64,000 nt of DNA from Thermoactinomyces sp. DSM 45892 (GTDB lineage: Bacteria; Bacillota; Bacilli; Thermoactinomycetales; Thermoactinomycetaceae), in NCBI RefSeq assembly GCF_900107305.1, contig NZ_FNPL01000015.1, positions 46,648-110,647 of the forward strand, written 5' to 3'. Under the pieces are notes generated by a model. It did not search any database, was not told where the DNA came from, and saw nothing but the letters and a program-made list of their open reading frames with translations. The position numbers and the translations under genes are program-made. Below, piece by piece: positions 8,855 to 16,305 of the stretch; positions within the stretch are counted from its first letter, which is position 1; every line of letters starts with the position of its first letter.

Positions 8855-8957
8855 TGGAAAGTCGACAAAAATCAGTTACTTTTTGTTCGCGTTTCTAGGG
8901 TTTTTGCATAGAAATATATGGAAATCACGTACTCCCCATTGGAAGGTTGACAAAAAT
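8855..8957 (+). repeat. Pair of 18-bp direct repeats (TGGAA-GT-GACAAAAAT)
   Basis: TGGAAAGTCGACAAAAAT at 8855-8872 recurs at 8940-8957 with two transitions. The copies are 85 bp apart. The first is just upstream of the exporter gene, the second overlaps the ribosome-binding region of the small ORF at 8958. They could be binding sites for one regulator. Confidence 0.5.
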
Positions 8958-9164
8958 ATGAAGCGCAATCCAATACAAAAGAACGAATTATATCCACATA
9001 TCCAGCTATCTATGGGCATGATCGATCCAGACTATGTACACATTAATCATTTTTTACAAGATCCTAAAGATGATACAGAGGCCTCAACCGCTCAGGAGAC
9101 AAAAGAAGAAGGAGACAAACACTCTCCACATATTCAAGTTCACTTTCATTCAAGGCAAGAGTGA
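8958..9164 (+). CDS. Small hypothetical protein, 68 aa
   Basis: Not recognised. It is a soluble, acidic and His-containing protein (PHIQ occurs twice, near residues 13 and 57), with a flexible Glu/Lys-rich middle. A longer reading from a TTG at 8883 has no ribosome-binding site, so I start at the ATG at 8958 with the weak GGAAGG. A strong hairpin terminator follows at once, which supports a real transcript. It is divergent from the Bcr/CflA exporter. Confidence 0.5.
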   Translation: MKRNPIQKNELYPHIQLSMGMIDPDYVHINHFLQDPKDDTEASTAQETKEEGDKHSPHIQVHFHSRQE

Positions 9165-9207
9165 AGAGGGGTGCAGTTCACAGTATGTGTGAGCCGCACC
9201 CCTCTTC
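9163..9207. terminator. Bidirectional terminator
   Basis: Arms GAAGAGGGGTGC and GCACCCCTCTTC flank a loop of about 20 nt between the convergent small ORF and MFS gene. Confidence 0.75.
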
Positions 9208-9236
9208 TATCATCCATGATATACTTCGTTCGTTTG

Positions 9237-10526
9237 TTACTTTGATTCTTTCTCCATTTCTATTTCAGTCTGAGCCATCTGTACGAAATCTGGTTTGGGA
9301 GCAGATAGTCGGAGAAGGGGCAGAAGAAAAAAAACACCCAACAACATTAACATCCCTGAAATTTGATAGATCCATACAAGAGACATACTTGCCTTTAAAA
9401 ATCCTGTAATACTCATCATAAGGACCATTGCCCCTATAAAGAGAGGGGTTAAGATTCCATTCACCCGGCCAATAAAATCGGCTGTGGTATGTTGCATAAT
9501 CAGCGTATTAATCCCGATTTGAATAATTGGCATACCCATACCAGCAAAAAACTGTGCGATTAGAGTGATCCATAGTACCTCTGATATGCCCGAAAGTGAA
9601 ATGACAACAGCATTTACTATCAGACCTATCACCAACAATCGTTGTGGAGCTATTTTCTTCGCAGCCAAGAGAGCTACGGCACCACCTGCCAACATACCAA
9701 TGCCACTAACCGTAATCAGCCACTGAAGATTTTCTTTAGGCAAGTGTAGCTTTTCCGTCACAAGGAAAATCGCCAAAGGTTGAATTAACCCAATCGAAGT
9801 CCCCGCCATAAAGAAGGTTCCGCCTAGAGATCTCAAAATCTTGCTGGAGAGAACATATTTAATACCTTCCCTCATCTCTTGAACAAGAGATGACTGGTCT
9901 TCTGCTTCTTCTTTTATTTCAGAATCAGCCGGTAAAAAAACAAGTGCGACCGCGGAAAGTAAAAAGGCAACCACGGTAATACTAATAGCGGTATTAATCC
10001 CAAACTGCTGGAACACAAACGTTCCTAGGATCGGTCCTAAGATCATAAAAATAGAAAATAATGATTGATACAGTGACATCCCCGATTGCATATATTCTGC
10101 TGGCACATGAATCTTAAATAGTTTCATCCCTGATGGTTGTGAGAACTGGGAGAGAATGGCCGAAAATAACATTGCGAAAAAGAGGGCTTTCCACGTAAAA
10201 AACAAGAGAGCAATCAATACGAAAAAGATCGAGATGGCACTTAAAACATCACACCAAATCATCGTCTTCTTCGGTCTCCAACGATCAGCAAATGTTCCTC
10301 CAACAAAAGAGAACAGAAATATCGGAGCAAATTCAGCCACAGAGATCATCGACACAGCCAATGAGTCACCGTTGGTTTGCTCCATTACATACAGCAAAAT
10401 GGCATAATTTCGAACCCATATGCCTATTTGTAAAAACAATCCCGAAACCAAAATCGCTTGGACAAAACGATTCCGAAAGAGAGAGGTTATTTTAGGTGAT
10501 GATACGTTTTCTTGATAGGTATCCAT
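9237..10526 (-). CDS. MFS transporter, MFS_3/EntS-like
   Basis: 429 aa, about twelve membrane helices, with the motif GGTFADRWRPKKTMIWCDV after helix 2 and a cytoplasmic loop rich in Glu (SEIKEEAEDQSSLVQE) in the middle. This pattern matches MFS_3 exporters of siderophores or macrolides, but the substrate is not predictable. It is monocistronic, with the M3-like peptidase gene upstream separated by a terminator. Confidence 0.85.
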   Translation of the reverse strand: MDTYQENVSSPKITSLFRNRFVQAILVSGLFLQIGIWVRNYAILLYVMEQTNGDSLAVSMISVAEFAPIFLFSFVGGTFADRWRPKKTMIWCDVLSAISIFFVLIALLFFTWKALFFAMLFSAILSQFSQPSGMKLFKIHVPAEYMQSGMSLYQSLFSIFMILGPILGTFVFQQFGINTAISITVVAFLLSAVALVFLPADSEIKEEAEDQSSLVQEMREGIKYVLSSKILRSLGGTFFMAGTSIGLIQPLAIFLVTEKLHLPKENLQWLITVSGIGMLAGGAVALLAAKKIAPQRLLVIGLIVNAVVISLSGISEVLWITLIAQFFAGMGMPIIQIGINTLIMQHTTADFIGRVNGILTPLFIGAMVLMMSITGFLKASMSLVWIYQISGMLMLLGVFFLLPLLRLSAPKPDFVQMAQTEIEMEKESK

Positions 10527-10591
10527 ATACTACGTCCTTTTCTGATAAAGATATTCTTTTCATCAAACAAGTGGTTCAGTGAAATAAAGAA

Positions 10592-10622
10592 GAAAGGCAT
10601 TCCCTCTATTAGAATACCTTTC
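10592..10622 (-). terminator. Intrinsic terminator of the peptidase operon
   Basis: Arms GAAAGGTATTC and GAATGCCTTTC on the reverse strand, followed by TTCTTTATTTC, about 30 bp after the peptidase stop codon. Confidence 0.7.
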
Positions 10623-10649
10623 GTTTCCTACTTTAAATCTTTAATGACC

Positions 10650-12227
10650 TTACTCGTTCACAAATTGGGTAACAAAATGCGCTGGATTCAACGATTCACC
10701 AGTCGCATTTTCAATTAATTTAGACCATCCGTCCCGATCACCAGGGAAAAAGACCTCTTTCAAGAACCATTTACCGACCTCTTGATTAAAGTAAGTAGAG
10801 CTTACATGTTGCTTGATATATTGATCGAATTGGGAAGCAGTTAGTTCTCCTAATAGATAGTTTTGATAATATGCTGGTGCAATTGTAAAGTGAATTTTAG
10901 AGGCCCAATGCGGCTCATCTACACGGTTAGGTGGTTCCACAAATTGAACTTCTTTTACAATCTCCCACCATAATTTGCTAAGGTCTTGGTCTGGATTGTG
11001 ATAAAGCTCACGTTCAAAACGGACGAAGGTGATAACCCAGCGTGCTGTAATCAACATCTGACGTTGCTGCATTTTCTCTAAACCAAGTAAGATTTTATCA
11101 ACCTCGCCCCCATCTACTTGTGCAATTTGCGACAACCATTCCCGGTTCTTTACAAGTCGACCGAAGAACATCGCTACAGCTTCCGTTGTGAAAATGTGGG
11201 CGGGTGTACGTAAAAGAAACGGGATTTTCCGATCAATATATTTATCATATACCGCATGGCCGTATTCATGGAGCATCGTTTCCATCCAGTACTGGTTATC
11301 ACGAATATTGCATAACACCCGCACGTCCCCTTCTCGATCCATGTCCAGACAGAAAGCATGTTGATTTTTCCCTTCACGTTCGTAGAGATCGCTCTTAGCT
11401 AGCATGTCACGAATCTCCATCCCCATTGATGAAAATGTATCAACCGTTAACTTTTCAATATTCCTTCCTTTTAAGAACGGGCTAACATCTACACCTGGTA
11501 CCACAGGCGCTTCTTGAAAAAAAGGATCTTTATAATGCCATGGTTGCAGGCAGGCATCCGAAGGTAATCCATATTGGCTACGCAACTCATCATCCATCTC
11601 ATTCTTCATCGCTTGGAACGGGCCATCTGTTAACTTCTTTAGATCATCAAAAATCGTGAAAACCTCATCACGATCCAATTCTTGTAATTCAAATGACATC
11701 TGGTGGAAATCTTCGAATCCTAAACTTTGTGCTGCTTGATTACGTACACGAACTAGCTCCAACAATCCAGGGGATACCTCCTGCCCGATCGCCTTGCTAG
11801 CCTGCCATACCTTCTCGCGTAAAGCTACATCTGTACTAGTAAGAAGGATTTGACGCACTTGGTTCTCTGTCCATTTCTCTCCATCCACTGTAGCGCGAAA
11901 TGTGTTAAAAATATTGCTTAACTTAGAGGATAATGTAACCATCTCTTCTAAGGTCTCAGCCGGAAGCTGATTTTCTAGTGCCGATTGATATAGACGTTCG
12001 TATTGACGTCGCTCAATCGAACCCTCTGGAGTCAAAGCCATCTTTTCCTTCAGTACAGCAAATCGTTTGGGGTCCGAACAGTATAGACGATACTGTGACT
12101 CCGCTTGTATTTCTTTGTCCTGCCAATCTTGGGAACCCGTTGTATTTACCATCCAGATAGCTTCTGTCATCGCAGAGGATAATTTTTGTAGGTGGTTATT
12201 TTCTTCCTGTAAAAAACGATCAGTCAT
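10650..12227 (-). CDS. Zinc metallopeptidase of the M3/M2-like group
   Basis: 525 aa, soluble, mostly helical. The zinc motif LHEYGHAVYD (HExxH) lies near residue 319 and the third ligand is probably the Glu in FTTEAVAMFFGRL about 30 residues later. The architecture (long helical N-terminal half, HExxH in the second half) is that of oligopeptidases cleaving short peptides in the cytosol. M3B (PepF) and M2-like proteins share this fold, and I cannot choose between them by eye. Its ATG is 24 bp from the stop of the ArAE gene, so the two form an operon. Confidence 0.82.
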   Translation of the reverse strand: MTDRFLQEENNHLQKLSSAMTEAIWMVNTTGSQDWQDKEIQAESQYRLYCSDPKRFAVLKEKMALTPEGSIERRQYERLYQSALENQLPAETLEEMVTLSSKLSNIFNTFRATVDGEKWTENQVRQILLTSTDVALREKVWQASKAIGQEVSPGLLELVRVRNQAAQSLGFEDFHQMSFELQELDRDEVFTIFDDLKKLTDGPFQAMKNEMDDELRSQYGLPSDACLQPWHYKDPFFQEAPVVPGVDVSPFLKGRNIEKLTVDTFSSMGMEIRDMLAKSDLYEREGKNQHAFCLDMDREGDVRVLCNIRDNQYWMETMLHEYGHAVYDKYIDRKIPFLLRTPAHIFTTEAVAMFFGRLVKNREWLSQIAQVDGGEVDKILLGLEKMQQRQMLITARWVITFVRFERELYHNPDQDLSKLWWEIVKEVQFVEPPNRVDEPHWASKIHFTIAPAYYQNYLLGELTASQFDQYIKQHVSSTYFNQEVGKWFLKEVFFPGDRDGWSKLIENATGESLNPAHFVTQFVNE

Positions 12228-12251
12228 CTTTTTCTCCTCTATTCTCTCTCT

Positions 12252-13259
12252 TTAGTTAGGTGATGGGTCCATCTTCTTAGTCGATGAATTGTTAGATGAA
12301 TCAGGAGTTGATTTCTTTTGGGTCAATGCTTTTTTGATAATAAGATAACGTTTCATTTCTCCTACAAAGAAATATAAACAAGCCCTCGTTTCGAATTCGA
12401 TACGATCTACTGGGAGAGGTTGCTCACGAAACTCTCGTTTCATCTGTTCTAGTCGCTCTAAATAGATATCGGCTGTATTTCCAGGATGGATGGCATCCGC
12501 TAATTCTTCCAAAAAGATAGCAATCTGTTGACTTTGATCACATGTATGATTCAACATGGATACGGTTGGCATAATTCGTTCCATGATCTCAAATTGCTTC
12601 TCCCTCATTTGGAAGTATCGATGCATAGCTTTTTCTTCTTCTGCACTATGGTTCTCAATGTTATGCAATGCCATTTCTTTCGCTTCTTTGATCCATTCTG
12701 CCGTTTCCATCAGTTCTTTGCCATCCCAATTACTTTCACCATATCGTAGATAAATAGCCATCTCTCGAAAAATCCGCTTAAAATTTTGTTCAATCTTACG
12801 TTGAGATTCAAGCAGTTTCTTTTCAGAGCTAGGCATGTAACTATTCACTATAAATGCAACCAAAATCCCAATCACAATAATCCCTAATTCATTGACCATG
12901 ACATGCCAATCAATATGTTGCAAAGTGTATAAATGAGAAATGATGACTGAGGCAGCAGGAATCCCTTCTTTTGCCTTGAGCCCTACCATGATTGGAAATG
13001 TGATCAATAATAAAAGAGTAATCGTCCATGGATGATATCCGAAATTCTCAAACATCAACCAACTAATCATCAAGCCAATTACGCTTGTCAAGAAACGTTC
13101 CCACGCTGTTTCATACGAACTCTTTCGAGTCTGTTTGATACAGAGGATCGTAATGATTCCAGCACCTGCGTAGAAGTCAAGCTGTAAAAATTGTGCGATC
13201 GCAATCGCAACACCTGCACCAACCGCACTTTTAATCGTACGGTAGCCAATTTTAAACAC
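12252..13259 (-). CDS. Aromatic acid exporter family (ArAE/DUF939, YqjA-like) membrane protein
   Basis: About 335 aa. The N-terminal half contains five to six membrane helices, beginning GYRTIKSAVGAGVAIAIAQFL and including LCIKQTRKSSYETAWERFL, as in the ArAE_1 family. The C-terminal half is a cytoplasmic helical domain. The longest reading starts at 13346, but the extra 29 residues are not family-like and GAGGTGAAAAAA precedes the GTG at 13259, which I prefer. It is the first gene of a two-gene operon with the metallopeptidase. Confidence 0.8.
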   Translation of the reverse strand: MFKIGYRTIKSAVGAGVAIAIAQFLQLDFYAGAGIITILCIKQTRKSSYETAWERFLTSVIGLMISWLMFENFGYHPWTITLLLLITFPIMVGLKAKEGIPAASVIISHLYTLQHIDWHVMVNELGIIVIGILVAFIVNSYMPSSEKKLLESQRKIEQNFKRIFREMAIYLRYGESNWDGKELMETAEWIKEAKEMALHNIENHSAEEEKAMHRYFQMREKQFEIMERIMPTVSMLNHTCDQSQQIAIFLEELADAIHPGNTADIYLERLEQMKREFREQPLPVDRIEFETRACLYFFVGEMKRYLIIKKALTQKKSTPDSSNNSSTKKMDPSPN

Positions 13260-13356
13260 TTTTTTCACCTCAATCGTAATAATACGAATGTACCCTATTT
13301 CCCTATAATACACAATCATATTGTGACGAAAGGTTGAATGACTCAAACTAATAGAA

Positions 13357-13391
13357 AAATGACCTGAGTACCAACTATACTCAAGTCATTT
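13357..13391 (-). terminator. Intrinsic terminator of the ybjQ-like gene
   Basis: Arms AAATGACTTGAGTA and TACTCAGGTCATTT on the reverse strand, then TTTCTATT. It begins about 20 bp after the gene's stop. Confidence 0.8.
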
Positions 13392-13413
13392 CCATGAAAT
13401 GCATCAAACCCAT

Positions 13414-13728
13414 CTATTTATTGATTCTCACAGCAGTACCTGTTGCAATACACATCAACATACCACCAATCGTTTCAAAATCCAAGTCCACGCCTATAAC
13501 GGCATCTGCACCCTTACGACGCGCTTGCTCTTGCATTTCTTGTATAGCGATTTCCCTTGCCTCAGCTAGCTTCCCTTCATAAGTACCGCTTCGCCCTCCA
13601 AAAAAATCCGTAAGCGAGGCCATAAAGTCACGAACCACGTTTGCCCCTAAAATGGTTTCACCACTTACAACTCCTACATAATCTGTAATTTGATATCCTT
13701 CTAGGGTGTTAGTTGTTGTTACCAACAT
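13414..13728 (-). CDS. YbjQ/UPF0145 family protein
   Basis: 104 aa, full length for UPF0145. The family signatures TLEGYQITDYVGVVSGETI at the N terminus and ARRKGADAVIGVDLDFETI near residue 80 are present. The domain is described as a pentameric heavy-metal-binding fold; its cellular role is unknown. It lies 68 bp after the kimA stop on the same strand with no clear terminator in between, so read-through is possible. Confidence 0.9.
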   Translation of the reverse strand: MLVTTTNTLEGYQITDYVGVVSGETILGANVVRDFMASLTDFFGGRSGTYEGKLAEAREIAIQEMQEQARRKGADAVIGVDLDFETIGGMLMCIATGTAVRINK

Positions 13729-13796
13729 AGGAAAGCCTCCTTTAATGTGAATGAACTACCTTATTCTTTCCCACTTGTTTGCCTTTCAAACCGCCA

Positions 13797-15626
13797 TTAC
13801 TTTTTCAGTTGATATGGCACAATAGTGATATGCACATTTTTCACTTTGAGCAAGTACGCAATAATGAGTAGACCTGATTGGTTATGAAGCAGACGGTGCC
13901 ACCATTTCTTCGTCACAAACTGCGGCACGATAACTGTCATCGCTGAACCACTTTGATCCGCTTTTTCTCTCATCGCCTCTAAGAAATCACCTAGTGGTTT
14001 GATAACACCGCGATAGGGAGAATATACCGTAATAAGTTGTACTCCAGTTCCCCATGCTTCCCAATCGCGCTTTATCTTCTCGATACTCTCATGGCTATAT
14101 CCGATATAAACCGCTATTGCATCTTTGGATATAGACTTTGCATAAAGCAACGATTTTTCCACCACTGTCGTAATCCCTGATACAGGGATAATCACCAGAT
14201 TACCTGTTTTGGCCAAGTTCATTATCTTTACAGATTCATCAATCCGTAGTTGCTCTGCTACAGCCACATAATGCCGGTGGATCTGATGGAAAATAAATAC
14301 CACAACCGGGACAAAGATGAGAGAAAGCCATACCTGACCAAATTTTGTAACAAAGAAAATAGCTAGGATGAGATAGCAGATCAGTGCTCCTAGTAAATTA
14401 ACTGAGAACCTCCAACCCCAACCTTTTGGTTTCGTTCGAAGCCATTTAAAAATCATGCCGGTTTGTGATAAAGCAAACGGAATAAACACACCCACTGCAT
14501 AAAGTGGAATTAAACTTTCTGTCTGCCCCTTAAATAGGATAATCAGGAGAATCGATGCCATCCCTAAGGTAATAATCCCGTTGGAGTAACCCAAACGATC
14601 CCCTCTAGCAGTAAAGGCTCTAGGCATATACTTATCTTTAGCCAAGTTGTAGGCAAGAAGTGGGAATGCTGAGAAGCCAGTGTTTGCCGCTAATACTAAG
14701 ATCAATGCAGTCGTAGATTGGACGAAGTAATACATAATGTCTCTTCCAAAAACAGACGCGCTTAACTGCGACATAACTGTCTCTTTCCCAGAAGGGGCAA
14801 TTCCATACCAATATGCTAAAAAGACAATACCGGAGAAAAGCACAGCCAGAATAATGCCCATACACGTTAAAGTAAAGGCTGCATTTCTCGGGGCGGGTTC
14901 TTTAAAGTTTGGAATCGCATTAGAGATCGCCTCTACTCCGGTTAAGGCCGAGCATCCAGATGAAAATGCCTTTAGCAGTAAGAAGAAACTAATCCCCATT
15001 ACAGGTGTGCCAATAGCGGTGTGTGCAGTTGTTGTAGCATGTCCTGTCAGGATTTGATAGATTCCTGCGATAATAACAATCACAAGCGCAAGAACAAATA
15101 AATAAACGGGATAGGCCAAGATGGTAGCTGACTCAGTTAGTCCCCGTAAATTTAATAGTGTAATGAGTGCTACTAATAAAATAGCGATCTGTACGGTATA
15201 TGGATGTAATACAGGGATTGCTGAGGTAATAGCATCTGTCCCTGCTGAAACACTAACCGAAACGGTTAAAATATAGTCAACGAGCAAAGAACCTCCGGCT
15301 ATCAAACCATAATTGGTACCGAGGTTTTCTTTTGCCACCATGTATGCTCCGCCGCCATTTGGATATGCATAAATAATCTGCCTGTACGACAAAATCAGCA
15401 CAGCTAATAAGATCAGAACTCCCACAGCAATGGGAATCGAATACCAGAAAGCAAGTACACTAATCGTGGCAAGGACAAGTAAGATCTGCTCAGGACCGTA
15501 AGCCACGGAAGAAAGTGCATCTGAAGAGAGAATTGCTAATGCTTTTAAATTGGTAAGCTTTTGATCATGTAGTTCATTTGACTGCAAAGGTTTACCAATT
15601 AAAAGTCGTTTCAACTTATAAAGCAT
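13797..15626 (-). CDS. kimA: KimA-type high-affinity potassium importer (APC superfamily)
   Basis: 609 aa, about the length of B. subtilis KimA (YdaO) and closely similar throughout as far as I can recall that sequence. Twelve membrane helices include SSDALSSVAYGPEQIL, ILSYRQIIYAYPNGGGAYMV and ANTGFSAFPLLAYNLAKDKY. A cytoplasmic C-terminal domain of about 150 aa follows. It imports K+ by proton symport when potassium is scarce. A ydaO-type c-di-AMP riboswitch lies directly upstream, which matches B. subtilis, where c-di-AMP shuts the gene off. The ATG follows GGGAGGA. Confidence 0.95.
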   Translation of the reverse strand: MLYKLKRLLIGKPLQSNELHDQKLTNLKALAILSSDALSSVAYGPEQILLVLATISVLAFWYSIPIAVGVLILLAVLILSYRQIIYAYPNGGGAYMVAKENLGTNYGLIAGGSLLVDYILTVSVSVSAGTDAITSAIPVLHPYTVQIAILLVALITLLNLRGLTESATILAYPVYLFVLALVIVIIAGIYQILTGHATTTAHTAIGTPVMGISFFLLLKAFSSGCSALTGVEAISNAIPNFKEPAPRNAAFTLTCMGIILAVLFSGIVFLAYWYGIAPSGKETVMSQLSASVFGRDIMYYFVQSTTALILVLAANTGFSAFPLLAYNLAKDKYMPRAFTARGDRLGYSNGIITLGMASILLIILFKGQTESLIPLYAVGVFIPFALSQTGMIFKWLRTKPKGWGWRFSVNLLGALICYLILAIFFVTKFGQVWLSLIFVPVVVFIFHQIHRHYVAVAEQLRIDESVKIMNLAKTGNLVIIPVSGITTVVEKSLLYAKSISKDAIAVYIGYSHESIEKIKRDWEAWGTGVQLITVYSPYRGVIKPLGDFLEAMREKADQSGSAMTVIVPQFVTKKWWHRLLHNQSGLLIIAYLLKVKNVHITIVPYQLKK

Positions 15627-15645
15627 GTTTTCCTATTCCTCCCAT

Positions 15646-15772
15646 GTGCGCTTACGAGGTTAGCTGACGGATTCGGATTATGAGAGTAACCCTACCTTAG
15701 ACAATACTAAGGATTCACCCCAAATTTGGTTCCCCCGCTCCTTCTATATGAAGGATTAAGCGACTAGTTGCT
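15646..15772 (-). ncRNA. c-di-AMP riboswitch (ydaO-yuaA)
   Basis: The reverse strand carries the conserved aptamer blocks GGGGGAACCAAATTTGGGG, GGTGAATCC, TAGGGTTACTC, ATCCGAATCCGTCAGCTAAC and CTCGTAAGCG, closed by CGCTTA pairing with TAAGCG. It ends about 20 nt before the kimA start, with no terminator in the gap. Control may therefore act on translation, unlike the terminator type known from B. subtilis. Confidence 0.95.
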
Positions 15773-15796
15773 GTTATTTCATTTGCTAATTCGCTT

Positions 15797-15825
15797 ATCA
15801 TACTCCCATCTATTTGAGTTGTAAA
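15797..15825 (-). promoter_or_regulatory. Sigma-A promoter of kimA
   Basis: TTTACA, 17 bp, TATGAT on the reverse strand. It ends about 25 nt before the first riboswitch stem. Confidence 0.6.
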
Positions 15826-15924
15826 GGATAATGTTTTTGTTTTTATTTTGATATACTTTTATTTTTAAACGAATCATAATTAGCTTATCCTAATCGGTAT
15901 TTATTTATAAAAAGGAGTGGCAGA

Positions 15925-16150
15925 ATGAGTATACAACTTGATGCAAATACGATCTCCCTGTAGCTCATGCAAGAACAACACTCAAAAGAATTGTATCAAA
16001 CCGTAAAATTGAACGGATTGGTGGGGTCAGAGAAGGAACTCTCCGTAATGATCGGCAGTTACCAAATGGACGAATCCGAAATGCCGTATTTTGGATCGTG
16101 AATGGGATACAGTAAAACAGAAACTACATAACCTGTTACGTGTATATTAG
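15925..16150 (+). pseudogene. Decayed 3' remnant of a GNAT (RimJ/RimL-type) acetyltransferase
   Basis: An ATG with AAGGAG in front opens a frame that stops after 12 codons (TAG at 15961). Downstream, two other frames give recognisable GNAT C-terminal sequence: KIERIGGVREGTLRNDRQ then LPNGRIRNAVFWIV, and after a further shift ILDREWDTVKQKLHNLL to a stop at 16148. These match the last motif of RimJ/RimL-like enzymes. At least two frameshifts and a nonsense codon are needed to join them, and the catalytic front half is missing. A terminator follows, as expected for a former gene end. Confidence 0.65.
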
Positions 16151-16162
16151 TCCCCACACATA

Positions 16163-16197
16163 AAGACACCCTCTCGTTTTAGAACGGAAGGTGTCTT
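16163..16197 (+). terminator. Intrinsic terminator after the GNAT remnant
   Basis: Arms AAGACACC and GGTGTCTT with a partial inner stem, followed by CTCTTTG. It may also serve the reverse-strand mutS2 unit. Confidence 0.65.
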
Positions 16198-16204
16198 CTC
16201 TTTG

Positions 16205-16288
16205 TTATGCATATTTAATAAACCAATAAATTCCTACCGCCAGAAAAGCTAGTGCAATGGGAATCAAGATCTTCGGAAGATGTTCCAT
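16205..16288 (-). CDS. 27-aa single-helix membrane microprotein downstream of mutS2
   Basis: ATG at 16288, stop at 16205. The product MEHLPKILIPIALAFLAVG plus IYWFIKYA is almost entirely one hydrophobic helix with a charged end. Its Shine-Dalgarno AAAGGAG overlaps the stop codon of mutS2, 12 nt from the ATG, which suggests translational coupling. No family recognised. In B. subtilis the gene after mutS2 is also a membrane protein (yshE), but that one is much longer. Confidence 0.5.
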   Translation of the reverse strand: MEHLPKILIPIALAFLAVGIYWFIKYA

Positions 16289-16305
16289 CGAGTTCGTTCG
16301 CTCCT

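Noticed and set aside
13797..15626. Generic amino-acid permease
   Set aside because: Sequence similarity along the whole length and the c-di-AMP riboswitch point to the KimA potassium importer.
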